Positions 18,512-29,600 of a stretch of 64,000 nucleotides of DNA are shown piece after piece (within the stretch, counting starts at the first letter, position 1; each line of letters starts with the position of its first letter). Where the stretch lies: assembly GCF_900637655.1 (NCBI RefSeq), contig NZ_LR134384.1, positions 2,954,501-3,018,500 of the forward strand, given 5' to 3'. Source of the DNA: Segatella oris. Its GTDB lineage: Bacteria > Bacteroidota > Bacteroidia > Bacteroidales > Bacteroidaceae. Position numbers and translations under genes: made by a program. The notes below the pieces were generated by a model. That model worked only from the letters and a program-made list of their open reading frames with translations. It did no database searches and had not been told where the DNA came from.

Positions 18512-21500
18512 TTAGAATGTGAGTTTAAAGCCACCACCGAAACTTGAAGTGTTAGGTACGGAGTAGCGTTCGAAGTAGCCACTCATATTGCCGTTACCCT
18601 GCGAACTCTCTGGATCGAGGTTCGGCATCTTAGCCCAAAGGAGGACATTGCGGGCGAAACCATAGACTGAAAGGTCAATACCTGCAAACTTAGGGAACTG
18701 ATAACTCAAGGTCACATCGCGCAACTTGAGATAGCTTGTGTCGAAGATGCCGGCTTCAGTCACATCGTTGTAAGCCTGATAATAATCCTGCTTGCTCACT
18801 TCAACGGTATTCTTCAGCCCGGTTGCCTCGTTGATTCCTTCGGCAACCATCGTTCCTTCATGATAAGGGAGCGACTCCTTGGAGGCACCGAAGAAGTTCA
18901 TCGTCAGCAGCGTTCCATTATACATGCAGCCCCCTTTCTGCCAATCCATTGTTGCTAAAAGTGAGACTTTCTTGTAACGTGCATGGAGATTGAAACCCAT
19001 GTTGAAGTCGGGCGCACACTCACCAAGGTTCACACTGGCTGCGGTTGCCTGTGGAAGACCATTGGCATCCAGCAGTAACTGGCCGTCTTTAGTACGCTTG
19101 AAAGCCCTGCCATAGATATTAGGATAGGTGTAACCTGCCTGTGCACGTATCTGTGGTTCAACGAAACCACCGAGCATAATGCTCTCAACACCATCGGCAA
19201 GTTCCTTTACCTTGTTGGTAACTTTCGTGAAGTTAACGCCTAATTCCATGCTGTAGTCATGATGATCAAGCACAGTTGCGTTCACAGAAAGCTCGTGAGA
19301 CCAAGTCACCATCCGTCCTGCATTCGTGCGGAGTGACTGATATCCCGTCGTGCCTGCCGTTGGAACATCGAATATCTGGTTTCTGACATCCTGATAACTC
19401 AACGTATAATCGAGTTTGACACGGTTCTTGAAGAGTCCTAAGTCGATACCCGTTTCCCAGTTAGAGGTGTTCTGTGGCTTCAGATTTTCATCAAACTTCA
19501 CAAAGTAAGGTGTATAACCTTTCGCACCACCGAGCGGATAACTGATTGGCGTGTAGACATACATGCCACCGCCATAAGCCGGAACATACATGTAATTATT
19601 ATAGAACTGACCGGCTTGTCCAACCTGTGCATAAGACAGACGGAGCTTTCCATAAGAGAGAATCTGATTGTCTTTCAATGCCGGAAGCTCGGTAAATATC
19701 CAGCCTAATGATACCGATGGATAGAAGAAAGAACGGTGACCGCGTGGCATGGACGATACTTTGTCGTTACGACCCGTTACGGTAAGATAGACCATATCTT
19801 TCCAAGAGAGCGACATCTGACCGAAGAAACCAACGGTACGTTCCTGTACATGATACTCGGAATGCCCGTCTATGGAAGACGTGTTGCCGATAGTAGGCTG
19901 TCCATAGAAAGCCAACCCGGAGCCGTCATAGTCCCACTTGCGACAATATCTATGGTTGAATTCATTACCGAGAACAAAGCCGAAGTCCCACTCTTTGTCT
20001 GCACCCCACTTGGCAGTGAAGTTAGCTGTGAGCAAGTTATTAAAGATATTGTTCTGCGCTCCGTAGTTTTCAACCTCGCCTTTCTTATTATAAGCCGAGC
20101 CAATCTCTGCAATGGTAGCATTGTTGGAGGTATAGATATCAACGCCGGCCTGCTCACGAAAGACGAGATTATAACGGTCGTTCCAATTCATTTTCGGAGT
20201 AAATTCGGCATAAGCATTGCCAAATACGCGGTTCGTATGCTGTGAATACTCGTCATTGTCGGCCCACCAATAGGGATTATTGAAGTTGGTTGCACGGAAA
20301 AGTATCTGCGAAGTAGGGTCGCCCGGCTTATGATAGGGCGTGCCTTTAAGGTTGTATTCGGCTGGAGCAGAGTACACAACGTTGACTATACCACTGTTAG
20401 CACCGGGGGCAGATGTTACCTTTACCGAGCTGTAGTTGGCCGAGAAGCCAGTCTTCCACTGGTCATCGACCTTCCAGTCTACGGCACCGCGTGCACCCGT
20501 TCTGGTCATACCTGTTGAAGGAATGATGCCCTTCTGATAGGTATCACTGATACTAAACGAATAACTTACATCGTTCTTGCGCTGCGAAATATTGAAAGTG
20601 GAGTTCTGGGTGAAGCCAGTCTTGAAGAAATCGCCTACGTTGTCATAGGTCTGAGGCGTAGCCCAACCACTGAGACCTGCGGCAGCATACTTCGGATTAT
20701 AGTACATTCCAGCATGCGAAGTGAGGTCACCATTGGTGTATTTGTTATTGGTGTTACCTCCATAGGTAGCATCATTGGGCAGGTCAGAAATCTTTGGTCC
20801 CCACGACATTGAAGTGTTGGGGTTATACTTCGAAAGGCTTCCACCCTGGGCATATACCTTTTGATGTTCAAACTTTCGGCTCAAAGTCTGTGCGCTCAAG
20901 TCGGTAGAGAAAGTGATAACCGGCTTTGTTGAACTCTTGCTTCCACGCTTTGTGGTAATCAAGATGACACCGTTTGAAGCACGAATACCGTAAAGTGCCG
21001 ATGCAGCCTGACCTTTCAAGACATTGATAGATGCGATATCATCAGGGTTAAGGTCAATCGTACGACTGGCATTGTCGGCACCCGTCACAGAGTGCTTCGT
21101 GTCGAAATCGGGCGTAGAAACAATGGGCATGCCGTCGACAACATAAAGCGGCGTGTTGTTTCCATTGAAAGAACGCGCTCCACGGATTACAATCTGAGCC
21201 GATGCTCCAGGTGCTCCCGAAGAGGTTCTGATGTCAACACCCGTCAGTTTTCCCTGCATGGCACTGGCCAATGAGGAGGTACCAGCAGTGTTTAAGTCCT
21301 TGGCATCAAGCATCTGTGAGGCGTAACCGAGTGATTTCTTCTCACGGGTGATGCCCATTGCCGTTACGACAACCTCGTCAAGAACCTTGTTGTCAGGGTC
21401 TAACTTGACTTTCATGCTGCCTGAATTAGGCACAGTCACCGTCTTGGTATGCATGCCCAAATAGGAAACAACAAGTTTTGTGCCCTCTGATGCACTCAAA

Positions 21501-21682
21501 GTGAACTTACCATCAACATCAGTAATCGTTCCCATTTTAGTTCCGGAGATCTTCACCGAAGCACCCACTATCGGCTCTCCATCTTCACTTGAAACTACGG
21601 TTCCATTAACTTGCGTCTGGGCTACAGCCATTCCTATGCTCAGAAACAGGCCCGCAAGAAACATCAAAAGTCTCTTTTCCAT
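18512..21682 (-). CDS. SusC/RagA family TonB-dependent outer-membrane transporter
   Basis: A 1056-residue transporter. It has a signal peptide (cleavage near AVA/QT), a carboxypeptidase-regulatory-like domain (GTVVSSEDGEPIVGASV), a TonB-box region (DEVVVTAMG) and a plug with VIRGARSFNGNNTPLYVVDG. The 22-strand barrel ends in FGGGFKLTF. It imports oligomers across the outer membrane with its SusD partner, powered by TonB. Its first ~35 residues are almost identical to those of the second SusC at 26679-29942, while the rest diverges. No dedicated regulator gene (HTCS or anti-sigma) is adjacent. Confidence 0.94.
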   Translation of the reverse strand: MEKRLLMFLAGLFLSIGMAVAQTQVNGTVVSSEDGEPIVGASVKISGTKMGTITDVDGKFTLSASEGTKLVVSYLGMHTKTVTVPNSGSMKVKLDPDNKVLDEVVVTAMGITREKKSLGYASQMLDAKDLNTAGTSSLASAMQGKLTGVDIRTSSGAPGASAQIVIRGARSFNGNNTPLYVVDGMPIVSTPDFDTKHSVTGADNASRTIDLNPDDIASINVLKGQAASALYGIRASNGVILITTKRGSKSSTKPVITFSTDLSAQTLSRKFEHQKVYAQGGSLSKYNPNTSMSWGPKISDLPNDATYGGNTNNKYTNGDLTSHAGMYYNPKYAAAGLSGWATPQTYDNVGDFFKTGFTQNSTFNISQRKNDVSYSFSISDTYQKGIIPSTGMTRTGARGAVDWKVDDQWKTGFSANYSSVKVTSAPGANSGIVNVVYSAPAEYNLKGTPYHKPGDPTSQILFRATNFNNPYWWADNDEYSQHTNRVFGNAYAEFTPKMNWNDRYNLVFREQAGVDIYTSNNATIAEIGSAYNKKGEVENYGAQNNIFNNLLTANFTAKWGADKEWDFGFVLGNEFNHRYCRKWDYDGSGLAFYGQPTIGNTSSIDGHSEYHVQERTVGFFGQMSLSWKDMVYLTVTGRNDKVSSMPRGHRSFFYPSVSLGWIFTELPALKDNQILSYGKLRLSYAQVGQAGQFYNNYMYVPAYGGGMYVYTPISYPLGGAKGYTPYFVKFDENLKPQNTSNWETGIDLGLFKNRVKLDYTLSYQDVRNQIFDVPTAGTTGYQSLRTNAGRMVTWSHELSVNATVLDHHDYSMELGVNFTKVTNKVKELADGVESIMLGGFVEPQIRAQAGYTYPNIYGRAFKRTKDGQLLLDANGLPQATAASVNLGECAPDFNMGFNLHARYKKVSLLATMDWQKGGCMYNGTLLTMNFFGASKESLPYHEGTMVAEGINEATGLKNTVEVSKQDYYQAYNDVTEAGIFDTSYLKLRDVTLSYQFPKFAGIDLSVYGFARNVLLWAKMPNLDPESSQGNGNMSGYFERYSVPNTSSFGGGFKLTF

Positions 21683-21778
21683 AAATTTCTCTCTTTAAGT
21701 TAAAACACAAAAGTCATCTCTGCTCGCAACAAAATCCAATGACTTACATTTAAATAAAATTATAAATATTTTCAAATG

Positions 21779-21810
21779 CAAAGTTAATGAATACACATTT
21801 CGTATGCAAA
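21779..21810 (-). promoter_or_regulatory. Promoter of the downstream susCD pair
   Basis: On the minus strand, TTTG (21810-21807), exactly 20 nt, and TAACTTTG (21786-21779) match both consensus elements. The leader to the susC start is about 90 nt and very AT-rich. Confidence 0.8.
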
Positions 21811-22125
21811 TTATTTTGCAGTTAATTTATCATTTCGTTATAAAAAAGCCGCATTTTCAATAAATTACTATATAAATAACAATGTATTATTATTGTTTTG
21901 CAACTATAATATGTATATAATTTGAATATATGTAACATCTAAACAGTGTGAACAAACAAGCAGAAAATGCAATAATTCATAAAGAATGAAAAGGCGAACA
22001 GCTTTTATCTACCAGTTGGAATGGGAAATATGGTGCATCAAACCAAGAAAACAAAGACTGGAAACAAACATTAGATATGCCACAAGAAGCATTATATAAC
22101 TTTAACAAAAAACTCAAAATTCCCA

Positions 22126-22301
22126 ACAATTCCATTCGTCATGTTTTCCAATTCACCACGAACGAAATCAATATCTCACCTACTACACCTGCTAATCTGC
22201 GTCATAATAGCATGCAATTACAGTCACTTTACACTGCAATATGACGCAAATTGCGCGGTATTTTGCATCAAATTACACGCTATTCTGACGCTGATTGCAA
22301 C
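22126..22301 (+). repeat. 22-bp periodic intergenic array E, eight units
   Basis: Eight 22-bp steps in perfect phase. The first (22126-22147) matches unit 1 of the arrays at 33650 and 6707 in 18 of 22 bases against the former. Later cores include TGCGTCA, TGACGCA, TGCATCA and TGACGCT. A TGATTGCAACG block begins at 22292, at the end of the last step. The array lies in the 744-bp gap between the C10 protease stop codon and the susC promoter. Nothing else was seen in that gap. Confidence 0.75.
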
Positions 22302-22426
22302 GCCATTGACAACAATACACGAAAAAGGGGAAAGCCACTACTGACTTTCCCCGACACAAAGATAATACTTTTTAAAGGCGAATGCAAATCAAAGATGAAA
22401 TAAATTGACAATCATTCCTGCATTCC

Positions 22427-24118
22427 TTACCTCATCACTTTCATTGTCTTTTCACCTTGCTTCACAACATACACACCGCCAACGGGCAGCAAATCGTTAC
22501 TGAACTGCACAGCAGGAACATGCATAAGTTTGTGTCCCTGAAGGTCAAAGACCGTGACGTCAGCAGAGGAAGCAGAAGTATCGATGGTTCTGATACCCGT
22601 TGTTTTCCAACTGTCATCAGTGGTTCCGGTATCTACACTCTGTACACTTCCACCTGAAATTACGACTTCATAGCTGTTCACCTGATTGGAAGGACGACGC
22701 ACCAACTGCCAATCTTCGGCATATTGCGATGAACGTGAACCTACAAACAGACGGTAAGTGCCGTCAGGAATGCCAGCCGGCAGGGTAATCATCCCGCTAA
22801 GTTCGCCCACAGAATAACGGTCGGCAATGTTTGATGCAGTAATAGACTTGAGCACTTTTGCCGTGTTGTCTTTCATAAGAACAAAGGCAACCTCACCCGT
22901 AAAGCTTTCACCTGCAAGATTATACATCGTTCCAGCCGAGAGATTAAGCATCGAAGCAAACTTATATGCAGTGAATTTCTCTTTGCTGATAACGTGTGAA
23001 TGCGCATCCATTACTTTCACCGGAGAGACGCCAACAAGCATATCCTGCCCGTCACTGAACGAATATCCCGTTGGATTCAGCAGTGCTATATCAAAGTAAC
23101 CGTTGCCACCCTTGGGGCCCCAACCCCAGTTTACGTGCACGAAACCATGCTCGTTATAACCGTCAATGACAAAGGCATGACCGCCTGCCGTTGCATCCGA
23201 CCCTGTATAATATACCGGACGGCTGGCATTCAACTCCTGATATATTATGTTCATCCATTGAGAAGTGGAATAATAGTTACGAAAAAGGAGATTGATACCT
23301 GCATCATAACCGAACTTATTGATCAAGCCGCTGCGAGCCTCATTGGAATAAGCTCCGGAGCCTGACGGCGTATATTCCATGCCTACAGCTATGCCACAGT
23401 GGAGCATCAAGGTTGAAACAGCCTTTGCCTGCACAGCAGTATAAGAAACGGTTTCATATTCATTCAGCATGTTTTTCCAGTCATATGTTGTATTGCCGAA
23501 GTCTGCTGAAATAATCTTACTGACCCCATTGACAACCACACTCAACGTACCTTGTCCGATACCTTTAGTCGGATAATTGTAATGTTTCATTATCTGTGAC
23601 AGTGCAGTTGCCACACATCCCGTAGGATAAGGCTCTCTTCCAGACACGTATGGACAGTCGTTGTTATAAGGTTTTGACTGGTTCCATTCGGTTTTCAGAA
23701 TAGGACTGACTGCGGTCTGGAATGCTCCGGCAGGAATTACCGGTGCATATTTCTTCCCTTCCGACAGATAGTTGCTCATAGAACTGCTTGCTGCATTGAC
23801 AAACCAACGCAGAGAAGTATTGGTTTCTGCATCATACCTGTCGCCTGAATAACCTATAACGGCAGGAAAAACATCGTCATTGGCAATAATGGCAAAACCT
23901 GTTTGCGAGCCAAGAACCGTCAACATAGCGTTCTCGGCGATAACTTTAAGATGGTCAGATGAACCTGCAGCGCGTGTGGGCGCATGGCTGTCAGCTTTTG
24001 TCAGCACCTGCAATGCAGCCTCTTTCTTTTGTAACAGGCTTCTGTGGGCTGCCTGTAGTCCGGAAGATATGACGAAAAGAGAAATGAGAAGTAATAGTTT
24101 TTTCTTTGTCATTGGCAT
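22427..24118 (-). CDS. Secreted C10 family cysteine protease (streptopain/interpain-like)
   Basis: A 563-residue protein with a signal peptide near the start (LISLFVISSGLQA). A propeptide of roughly 110 residues with the Spi/C10 pattern (GFAIIANDDVFPAVIGYS) follows. In the catalytic domain the nucleophile Cys168 lies in YPTGCVATALSQIMKHY, His314 in GGHAFVIDGY, and the conserved NWGWG follows. The C-terminal ~190 residues form a beta-rich extension ending VGGVYVVKQGEKTMKVMR, resembling a type IX-type sorting tail. Relatives include streptopain and Prevotella interpain A. It is the last gene after susC, susD and a lipoprotein gene, so it may feed peptides to that system. Confidence 0.92.
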   Translation of the reverse strand: MPMTKKKLLLLISLFVISSGLQAAHRSLLQKKEAALQVLTKADSHAPTRAAGSSDHLKVIAENAMLTVLGSQTGFAIIANDDVFPAVIGYSGDRYDAETNTSLRWFVNAASSSMSNYLSEGKKYAPVIPAGAFQTAVSPILKTEWNQSKPYNNDCPYVSGREPYPTGCVATALSQIMKHYNYPTKGIGQGTLSVVVNGVSKIISADFGNTTYDWKNMLNEYETVSYTAVQAKAVSTLMLHCGIAVGMEYTPSGSGAYSNEARSGLINKFGYDAGINLLFRNYYSTSQWMNIIYQELNASRPVYYTGSDATAGGHAFVIDGYNEHGFVHVNWGWGPKGGNGYFDIALLNPTGYSFSDGQDMLVGVSPVKVMDAHSHVISKEKFTAYKFASMLNLSAGTMYNLAGESFTGEVAFVLMKDNTAKVLKSITASNIADRYSVGELSGMITLPAGIPDGTYRLFVGSRSSQYAEDWQLVRRPSNQVNSYEVVISGGSVQSVDTGTTDDSWKTTGIRTIDTSASSADVTVFDLQGHKLMHVPAVQFSNDLLPVGGVYVVKQGEKTMKVMR

Positions 24119-24160
24119 TTTATAAAATGGTTATAATTGATGAAGGGTTCTCTGAAAAAT

Positions 24161-24196
24161 AAAAAAGAACCCAACAGGACAAGCCTGCAAGGTCCT
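24161..24196 (-). terminator. Weak terminator-like hairpin between lipoprotein and C10 genes
   Basis: On the minus strand AGGAC/GTCCT arms (24196-24192 and 24180-24176) form a short stem, and a T6 run follows about 9 nt later. It might reduce, but not abolish, read-through into the protease gene. No promoter was found between the two genes. Confidence 0.35.
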
Positions 24197-24221
24197 TTTG
24201 TTATATCGGATAATCTTATAT

Positions 24222-25013
24222 TTACTTAAACGATATATAGTCGATCTTAGTGCCGAATGCCCCTTTTCCAGGTACGGCATGGAGCAGTTTCAGCGTAGCT
24301 ACCTTTGTTTTTGCATCGTAGGTTCCTGCAATTGCTGAGCCGGAAACGCCGTTAGCAGTAGACTTGGCATCTCCTTTTTCATTGCCACACACCCAAATCT
24401 TTCCATAGGTTTTATGAACCCAAGCGGGCTGAGCCGGTACGGTTACTACGCCCTTGTCGTCAATGGTGAAGTTGATGTCGTAGTTATAACCGTTCTCCTT
24501 GTCTGCCAACAACATGTAATTGTTGCCGTATGAGCGTACAATCAGGTTGGATTGTACATTCCACATGCCTAAAGCAACCGTCACATTATGAGTCTTGTAG
24601 CGGATAACATGGTAGGTTATCTCCGGCAAACCGTAAATAAAAGCATCTTTTGAAGCCACGGCAATGCTTACTTTTTCAGACGTTCCTGCGGTCATGTTGA
24701 AAGCCACCTCAACGTCTTTGGTCCCCTCTCCGGCAGCAAACTTCACGTCAGTCGGTGCATTGAAAGACTTATTGTCACTTGACAACGCTATTGTCTGAGC
24801 CTGAGTTGAGTCGACACGAGCCACGCGTACGATGAGTTTTTGCGCTTCGTTTTCTGTGAACTTAACAGTATCAGACTTTGATGCAACCAAGTATGCGTTG
24901 CCACCTGTATCAGATGGTGCCGATTCATACTTGTAATCGTCTGAGCAGGCGCTTAAACTTGCAATACACAAGCCAAGAGCAGCCATGAATGAATATTTCA
25001 AGATATTTTTCAT
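24222..25013 (-). CDS. Lipoprotein with Calx-beta-like domain, SusCD-associated
   Basis: A 263-residue protein with a lipobox (SLSAC, Cys23) followed by SDD, so it is probably surface- or membrane-anchored. Residues about 40-130 have a beta-sandwich pattern with an AGEGTKDVEVAFN segment reminiscent of Calx-beta or DUF4843-like domains. The C-terminal ~110 residues are a second beta-rich domain. It is encoded 30 nt downstream of susD, in the place usually occupied by SusE/F-like surface binding lipoproteins. Substrate binding at the cell surface is inferred from position only. Confidence 0.7.
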   Translation of the reverse strand: MKNILKYSFMAALGLCIASLSACSDDYKYESAPSDTGGNAYLVASKSDTVKFTENEAQKLIVRVARVDSTQAQTIALSSDNKSFNAPTDVKFAAGEGTKDVEVAFNMTAGTSEKVSIAVASKDAFIYGLPEITYHVIRYKTHNVTVALGMWNVQSNLIVRSYGNNYMLLADKENGYNYDINFTIDDKGVVTVPAQPAWVHKTYGKIWVCGNEKGDAKSTANGVSGSAIAGTYDAKTKVATLKLLHAVPGKGAFGTKIDYISFK

Positions 25014-25042
25014 TTTCTTTTCTCTTTATGAAATACTACGGA

Positions 25043-26653
25043 TTAACGTACAGGGGTATAGAGGTCTGACGGATCGGGATTGTTATAGCCTTTAACCGCA
25101 CTGTTATTGTTTTCTTCAGTTGCAACAATACAGATGTTCATCCAAGCCGGACGCCCATTGGTATTGAAACGGCACAACTCATAGAAGTTCGTGCCTTTGT
25201 AAGCACGCTTGACAGAGTAGTTCAGACGCTTGATATCAAAGAAACTTTGTCCTTCACCCCAAAGTTCTACACGCTTTTGGAACACGATTTCCTCAATGAG
25301 AGACTCCTTGTCAGTGAGTTGACTATTGTAGTTCGCGTCACGTGTCTGCATGATTTTATTCAGAACAGTCTTTGCTTCTGCAAGTTTATTCTGTTGTGCT
25401 GCGGCCTCAGCCTCGATGAAATACATCTCAGCAACACGCATCAGAGGATACGCACAGGCTGCTGCAATGGAGGATTCTCCGTCATTGCCCTGGCCCGGAC
25501 GGAACTTAATGGAAGCATAAACGGGCAGAGATTTCTTGTAAGAAGCTTTCAGGAATGGAACCTGATCGGCCAAAGCACTACCACTCGGAGCTTTCCAATA
25601 GAGCTTACGCCAATCATTATCACTGATACGATCATAGAGTTCTTTGCCTATCATACAGTACACCCCACCTGCACCTGCATAACCAAAGATCGTTTCATTT
25701 GACATCCATGAAGTCCAGTTAATGATACCCGTCTTCACAGTTGCAGCGTCTGCAGTCTGGTTGGAGCCCCACATCCAAGGAGTTGTCGTGTTGAAACCTG
25801 TCGATGGATTGAGGGCAACGGCCTTGCTTACTGGTGCAACTTTGGTGGTAGCAATAGCTTTCTTAGCATATTCTTCAGCCTTGGCATAGTCCTCTACCCA
25901 CATATACAGACGAGCTTTCAAACCATAAATACAAGCCAAGTCAGGCAAAGTCTTATCACGCGTATCCGCCAGTTTGATGATGTATTTCTCGGCATCATTC
26001 AAATCACCCTCAATGAATTTCTTCATATCTTCACGTGTGGCACGAGGGTTCTTGCGGGCATCTTCCTTGCTCATTCCTGCCTTCACAATAGGACAGGTAA
26101 GGTTGGTGACCACGTTACCATCGCTGTTCTTTCCATCAGGGAACTTTTCATTCGGCAGGAACTCATACATACGAGCCATATCCAAATAGAACATTGCACG
26201 GAAAGCATAGGCAACTCCAAGGAAACCTAACTGCTGAGTAGTTGCTGATTCAGGATTAACGGCACCAATAAGATTATTGGTCGTCAGCACCATATTATAG
26301 AATTTGTTCCAGATGAACTGTGTAGTAATGTAATCCCTTCCAATATAGTAACTCTGTATCCAGTGCCTATATTGGTTGTAATCGCTTTCTGAAAGAGCCT
26401 CATCTGCCGTCATCACATCTCGGATCTTCATCATCGAACCATAGCTGTAACTGAAATGATAACTACGATCCCACACCGTATTCAGTGATGCCGGAATTGC
26501 ACTCAACAGGGCTTCTGTTGCTTCAGAAGAGCGTTGTAGCTGCTTAGTGGTCGCATAAGAGGTTGGTTCTGTCTCTTCTTCACATGAAGTAAAAGTGGAG
26601 AGAGACAGTGCCACCAGTCCTAAACCCAATATATATTGATTGATTTTTTTCAT
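25043..26653 (-). CDS. SusD/RagB family surface lipoprotein
   Basis: A 536-residue lipoprotein with a lipobox FTSC (Cys24) followed by acidic residues that favour surface export. Recognisable SusD/RagB segments are VAYAFRAMFYLDMARMYEFLP, AEMYFIEAEAAAQ and VELWGEGQSFFDIKRLN, each shortened in its conserved core. It partners the SusC encoded 25 nt upstream. RagB in Porphyromonas binds peptides, and the C10 protease in this operon makes a peptide ligand plausible here, but that is inference. Confidence 0.93.
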   Translation of the reverse strand: MKKINQYILGLGLVALSLSTFTSCEEETEPTSYATTKQLQRSSEATEALLSAIPASLNTVWDRSYHFSYSYGSMMKIRDVMTADEALSESDYNQYRHWIQSYYIGRDYITTQFIWNKFYNMVLTTNNLIGAVNPESATTQQLGFLGVAYAFRAMFYLDMARMYEFLPNEKFPDGKNSDGNVVTNLTCPIVKAGMSKEDARKNPRATREDMKKFIEGDLNDAEKYIIKLADTRDKTLPDLACIYGLKARLYMWVEDYAKAEEYAKKAIATTKVAPVSKAVALNPSTGFNTTTPWMWGSNQTADAATVKTGIINWTSWMSNETIFGYAGAGGVYCMIGKELYDRISDNDWRKLYWKAPSGSALADQVPFLKASYKKSLPVYASIKFRPGQGNDGESSIAAACAYPLMRVAEMYFIEAEAAAQQNKLAEAKTVLNKIMQTRDANYNSQLTDKESLIEEIVFQKRVELWGEGQSFFDIKRLNYSVKRAYKGTNFYELCRFNTNGRPAWMNICIVATEENNNSAVKGYNNPDPSDLYTPVR

Positions 26654-26678
26654 CTTGTTTCCTTTTTTCTGTTAATGA

Positions 26679-29600
26679 TTAGAACGTCACACTCACACCA
26701 CCAGAGACAGAACGGATAGGCGAATAGTAAGCATTCGTAATTGAACCATTTTCGCTCTGGCGTGGATCAAAGCCCTTTCGCTTTGAGAACAACCAAACAT
26801 TATCTCCCGTAACATAGACGCGGATGTTGGCTAAGCCAAGATTACGAACAAAAGGTTTCGGCAATGTATAGCCCAATGTGATGTTCTGCAAATTGAGATA
26901 TGAAGCCGAAGTCAAGAAGCGATCGCTCTGTGCTGCCATGTAGTTGTCATTGAAGTTCAAGCGAGGAATGCTCGAATTCTTATTGGTAGGCGACCAGGCA
27001 TTAAGGATATCAGCATGGATAGCACTACCGCGACTCAAATTCATTGCACTGGCATAGCCATTATCATAAGCCTTACCACCTAATTGATAAGTGAAGTCTA
27101 CGGCAAGGTCAAAGCCTTTCCAGCTGAGATTCGTACCAAATCCACCGAATGCATCGGGGTTAGGATCACCGCAAAGATACAGGTCTGCTTCACCTGTTGT
27201 CTTAACAGTTTCCTGGCCAACAACCTTTGGACGTGATCCTTTTACAGACTGATCAACCTGTTTACCGTTTGCATCATAGTAGATAGTCTTACCATTTGCA
27301 TCTTTCTCATATACATTCTTATAATAGAGTGCTTCACCCGTTGTCTGATCAACGCCTGCATATTTGTACATATACCAGGTGTACATAGGCAGTTTCTCAC
27401 CATAGAAGTAATCGCTACTCTGGTAACCTTGCTTGCCATCTACCACCAAGTTCTTCTTGTCAGCTGCTAATCTGACAATACGGTTCTTATTGGCAGTCAT
27501 GTTCAAATGAGCCGACCATGTGAGCTCCTTGGTGCGGATGATGTCGCCCTGTAATTCGAACTCGACACCCGTATTGCGCATATCACCAACATTATCATAA
27601 TAACCTGTAAAGCCGAATGAAGCTGGCAAGGTATACCAAGAAAGCATATCAGTCGTCTTACGATTGTAATATTCGAAAGAACCCGTTAGGCGACTCTTCA
27701 GCAAAGAGAACTCTATACCGACATTGAACTCACCGTTCTTCTCCCAAGATATCTTGGCATTACCCAACTGACGAGGAGAAAGAGCAAGCTTTCCATTTGA
27801 ATTCTGAATATTATAAGTAGTGATATATTTGTAATAACCAATGTCGTCGTTTCCTTGCTCACCATAAGATGCTTTCAATTTCAATTCATCCACCCAGCTT
27901 ACATGGAAGAACTTCTCTTTTGAAATGAGCCATGCACCACCCAAAGACCAGAAGTTTCCCCAACGATGATCAGGATCGAAGTAAGATGAAGCATCACGAC
28001 GATAAGAGAAAGAACCGAAGTATTTGCTGTCATAATTATACTGTGCACGTCCAAAGAAGCCTTCAGTATTGTATTCAGATGTAGAAGAAGTAGCAATAGA
28101 ACTGGTCGTTACGGCAGCACTCAACTCAACAATACTGTTAAGGAACATATTGTTATTGTGACCGGCAAGCGTCGTAATGCGACGGTGATAGTATTCATGG
28201 CCAAGCATTGCCTCTACATCATGTTTTCCAAACTGTCGGTGCCAGTTAAGCAACTGCTGATAGTTGTAGGTCCAAGTACGACCATGGCTTACATTAGCAA
28301 TACCGTTAGAAGAAGCATACTGACCAAACCAAGGGTTCGTACTTGACTGGGCACGGTATTCATCATCATAAACACTGTTAGTCGAAGTGAATTTGAAATC
28401 ATAGGGAAGATTGATTTCTGCTATACCGGTTGCACTGAACGTATTGCCTTCATTGTAGTTTTTGTTCACCAATGCATCAGAAAGTGCATTACTGCTTCCA
28501 AAATAAGGACGTGACAGTCCGATAAGACTCTTTGTCTCTCCGTAGTCATAAGCCCAGCCACCTGATGCTTCATGACGTACCTTATTCCCCTGAGCATCAC
28601 GAATGAAAAGCGGATAGATAGGAGCTATTCTTGATGCGGTGAAGACATTACCTGAGGCAGAAGCTTCACCATCAGAGCCTAACTGATTCGCATTGTAGTG
28701 TGCATAGTTCATATTGACGCCCAACTTCAGCCATGGCTTAAACTGATAATCTGCTTTCAAACGAGCCGTGAAACGTGCATAATCCGAACCAATAGAGATA
28801 CCTTTCATATTCAGATAGTTGGCTGAAGCATAGAAAGAAGACTTCTGGGTGCTACCTGCACCTGTCACAGTGTACTCTTGACGCAGTGCATGACGGTAGA
28901 TATTATCGAGCCAATTATCAGGAGTAAGAAGATATTTCTTACCATCCGTACCTGTAATAACATTCCCTAAAGTGGCATTAGGATTGAGCTTTCCATTCAT
29001 ACCAATCATGTTCTGGCCTGCTGGAACATTGTAGACATTGTACCCTAAACCGTAGCTATTGCTGGCTGTCAGGTTCTGATTGGCAAATGCGTTGGCCTGT
29101 GCCGCAGTATATCCATAGGTATCACGGGCATAATTATACAGTCCCTTGTACCACGTTTCATAATAGCCTGCAGGATCATTAATATAGTTATAGTCAGGCA
29201 CCTGACGAGAGTTTACACCCCATTTTGCATCAACCGTAATGGTTGCATTGCCAGAGGAACGGCCATTCTTTGTCGTGATAATGACAACACCATTGGCACC
29301 ACGTGCACCATAAAGAGCGGCAGCAGCAGCTTCTTTCAATACGGTCATACTCTCAATATCCGTAGGAGCAATAATATTGATATCGCCATCATATGGAGTA
29401 CCATCTACAACATAAAGTGGAGAGCGAGCTGCATTGATAGAGCCAATACCACGGATACGAACCGTTGGAGCTGTACCCGGTTGACCTGAAGCCTGTGTAA
29501 TCTGCACACCGGAAACCTTACCACGCAACGCTTCAACGGCGTTTGTAGTCTGCACCTTTGCAATATCATCTGCCTTTACGACAGCAGCAGAACCTGTAAA

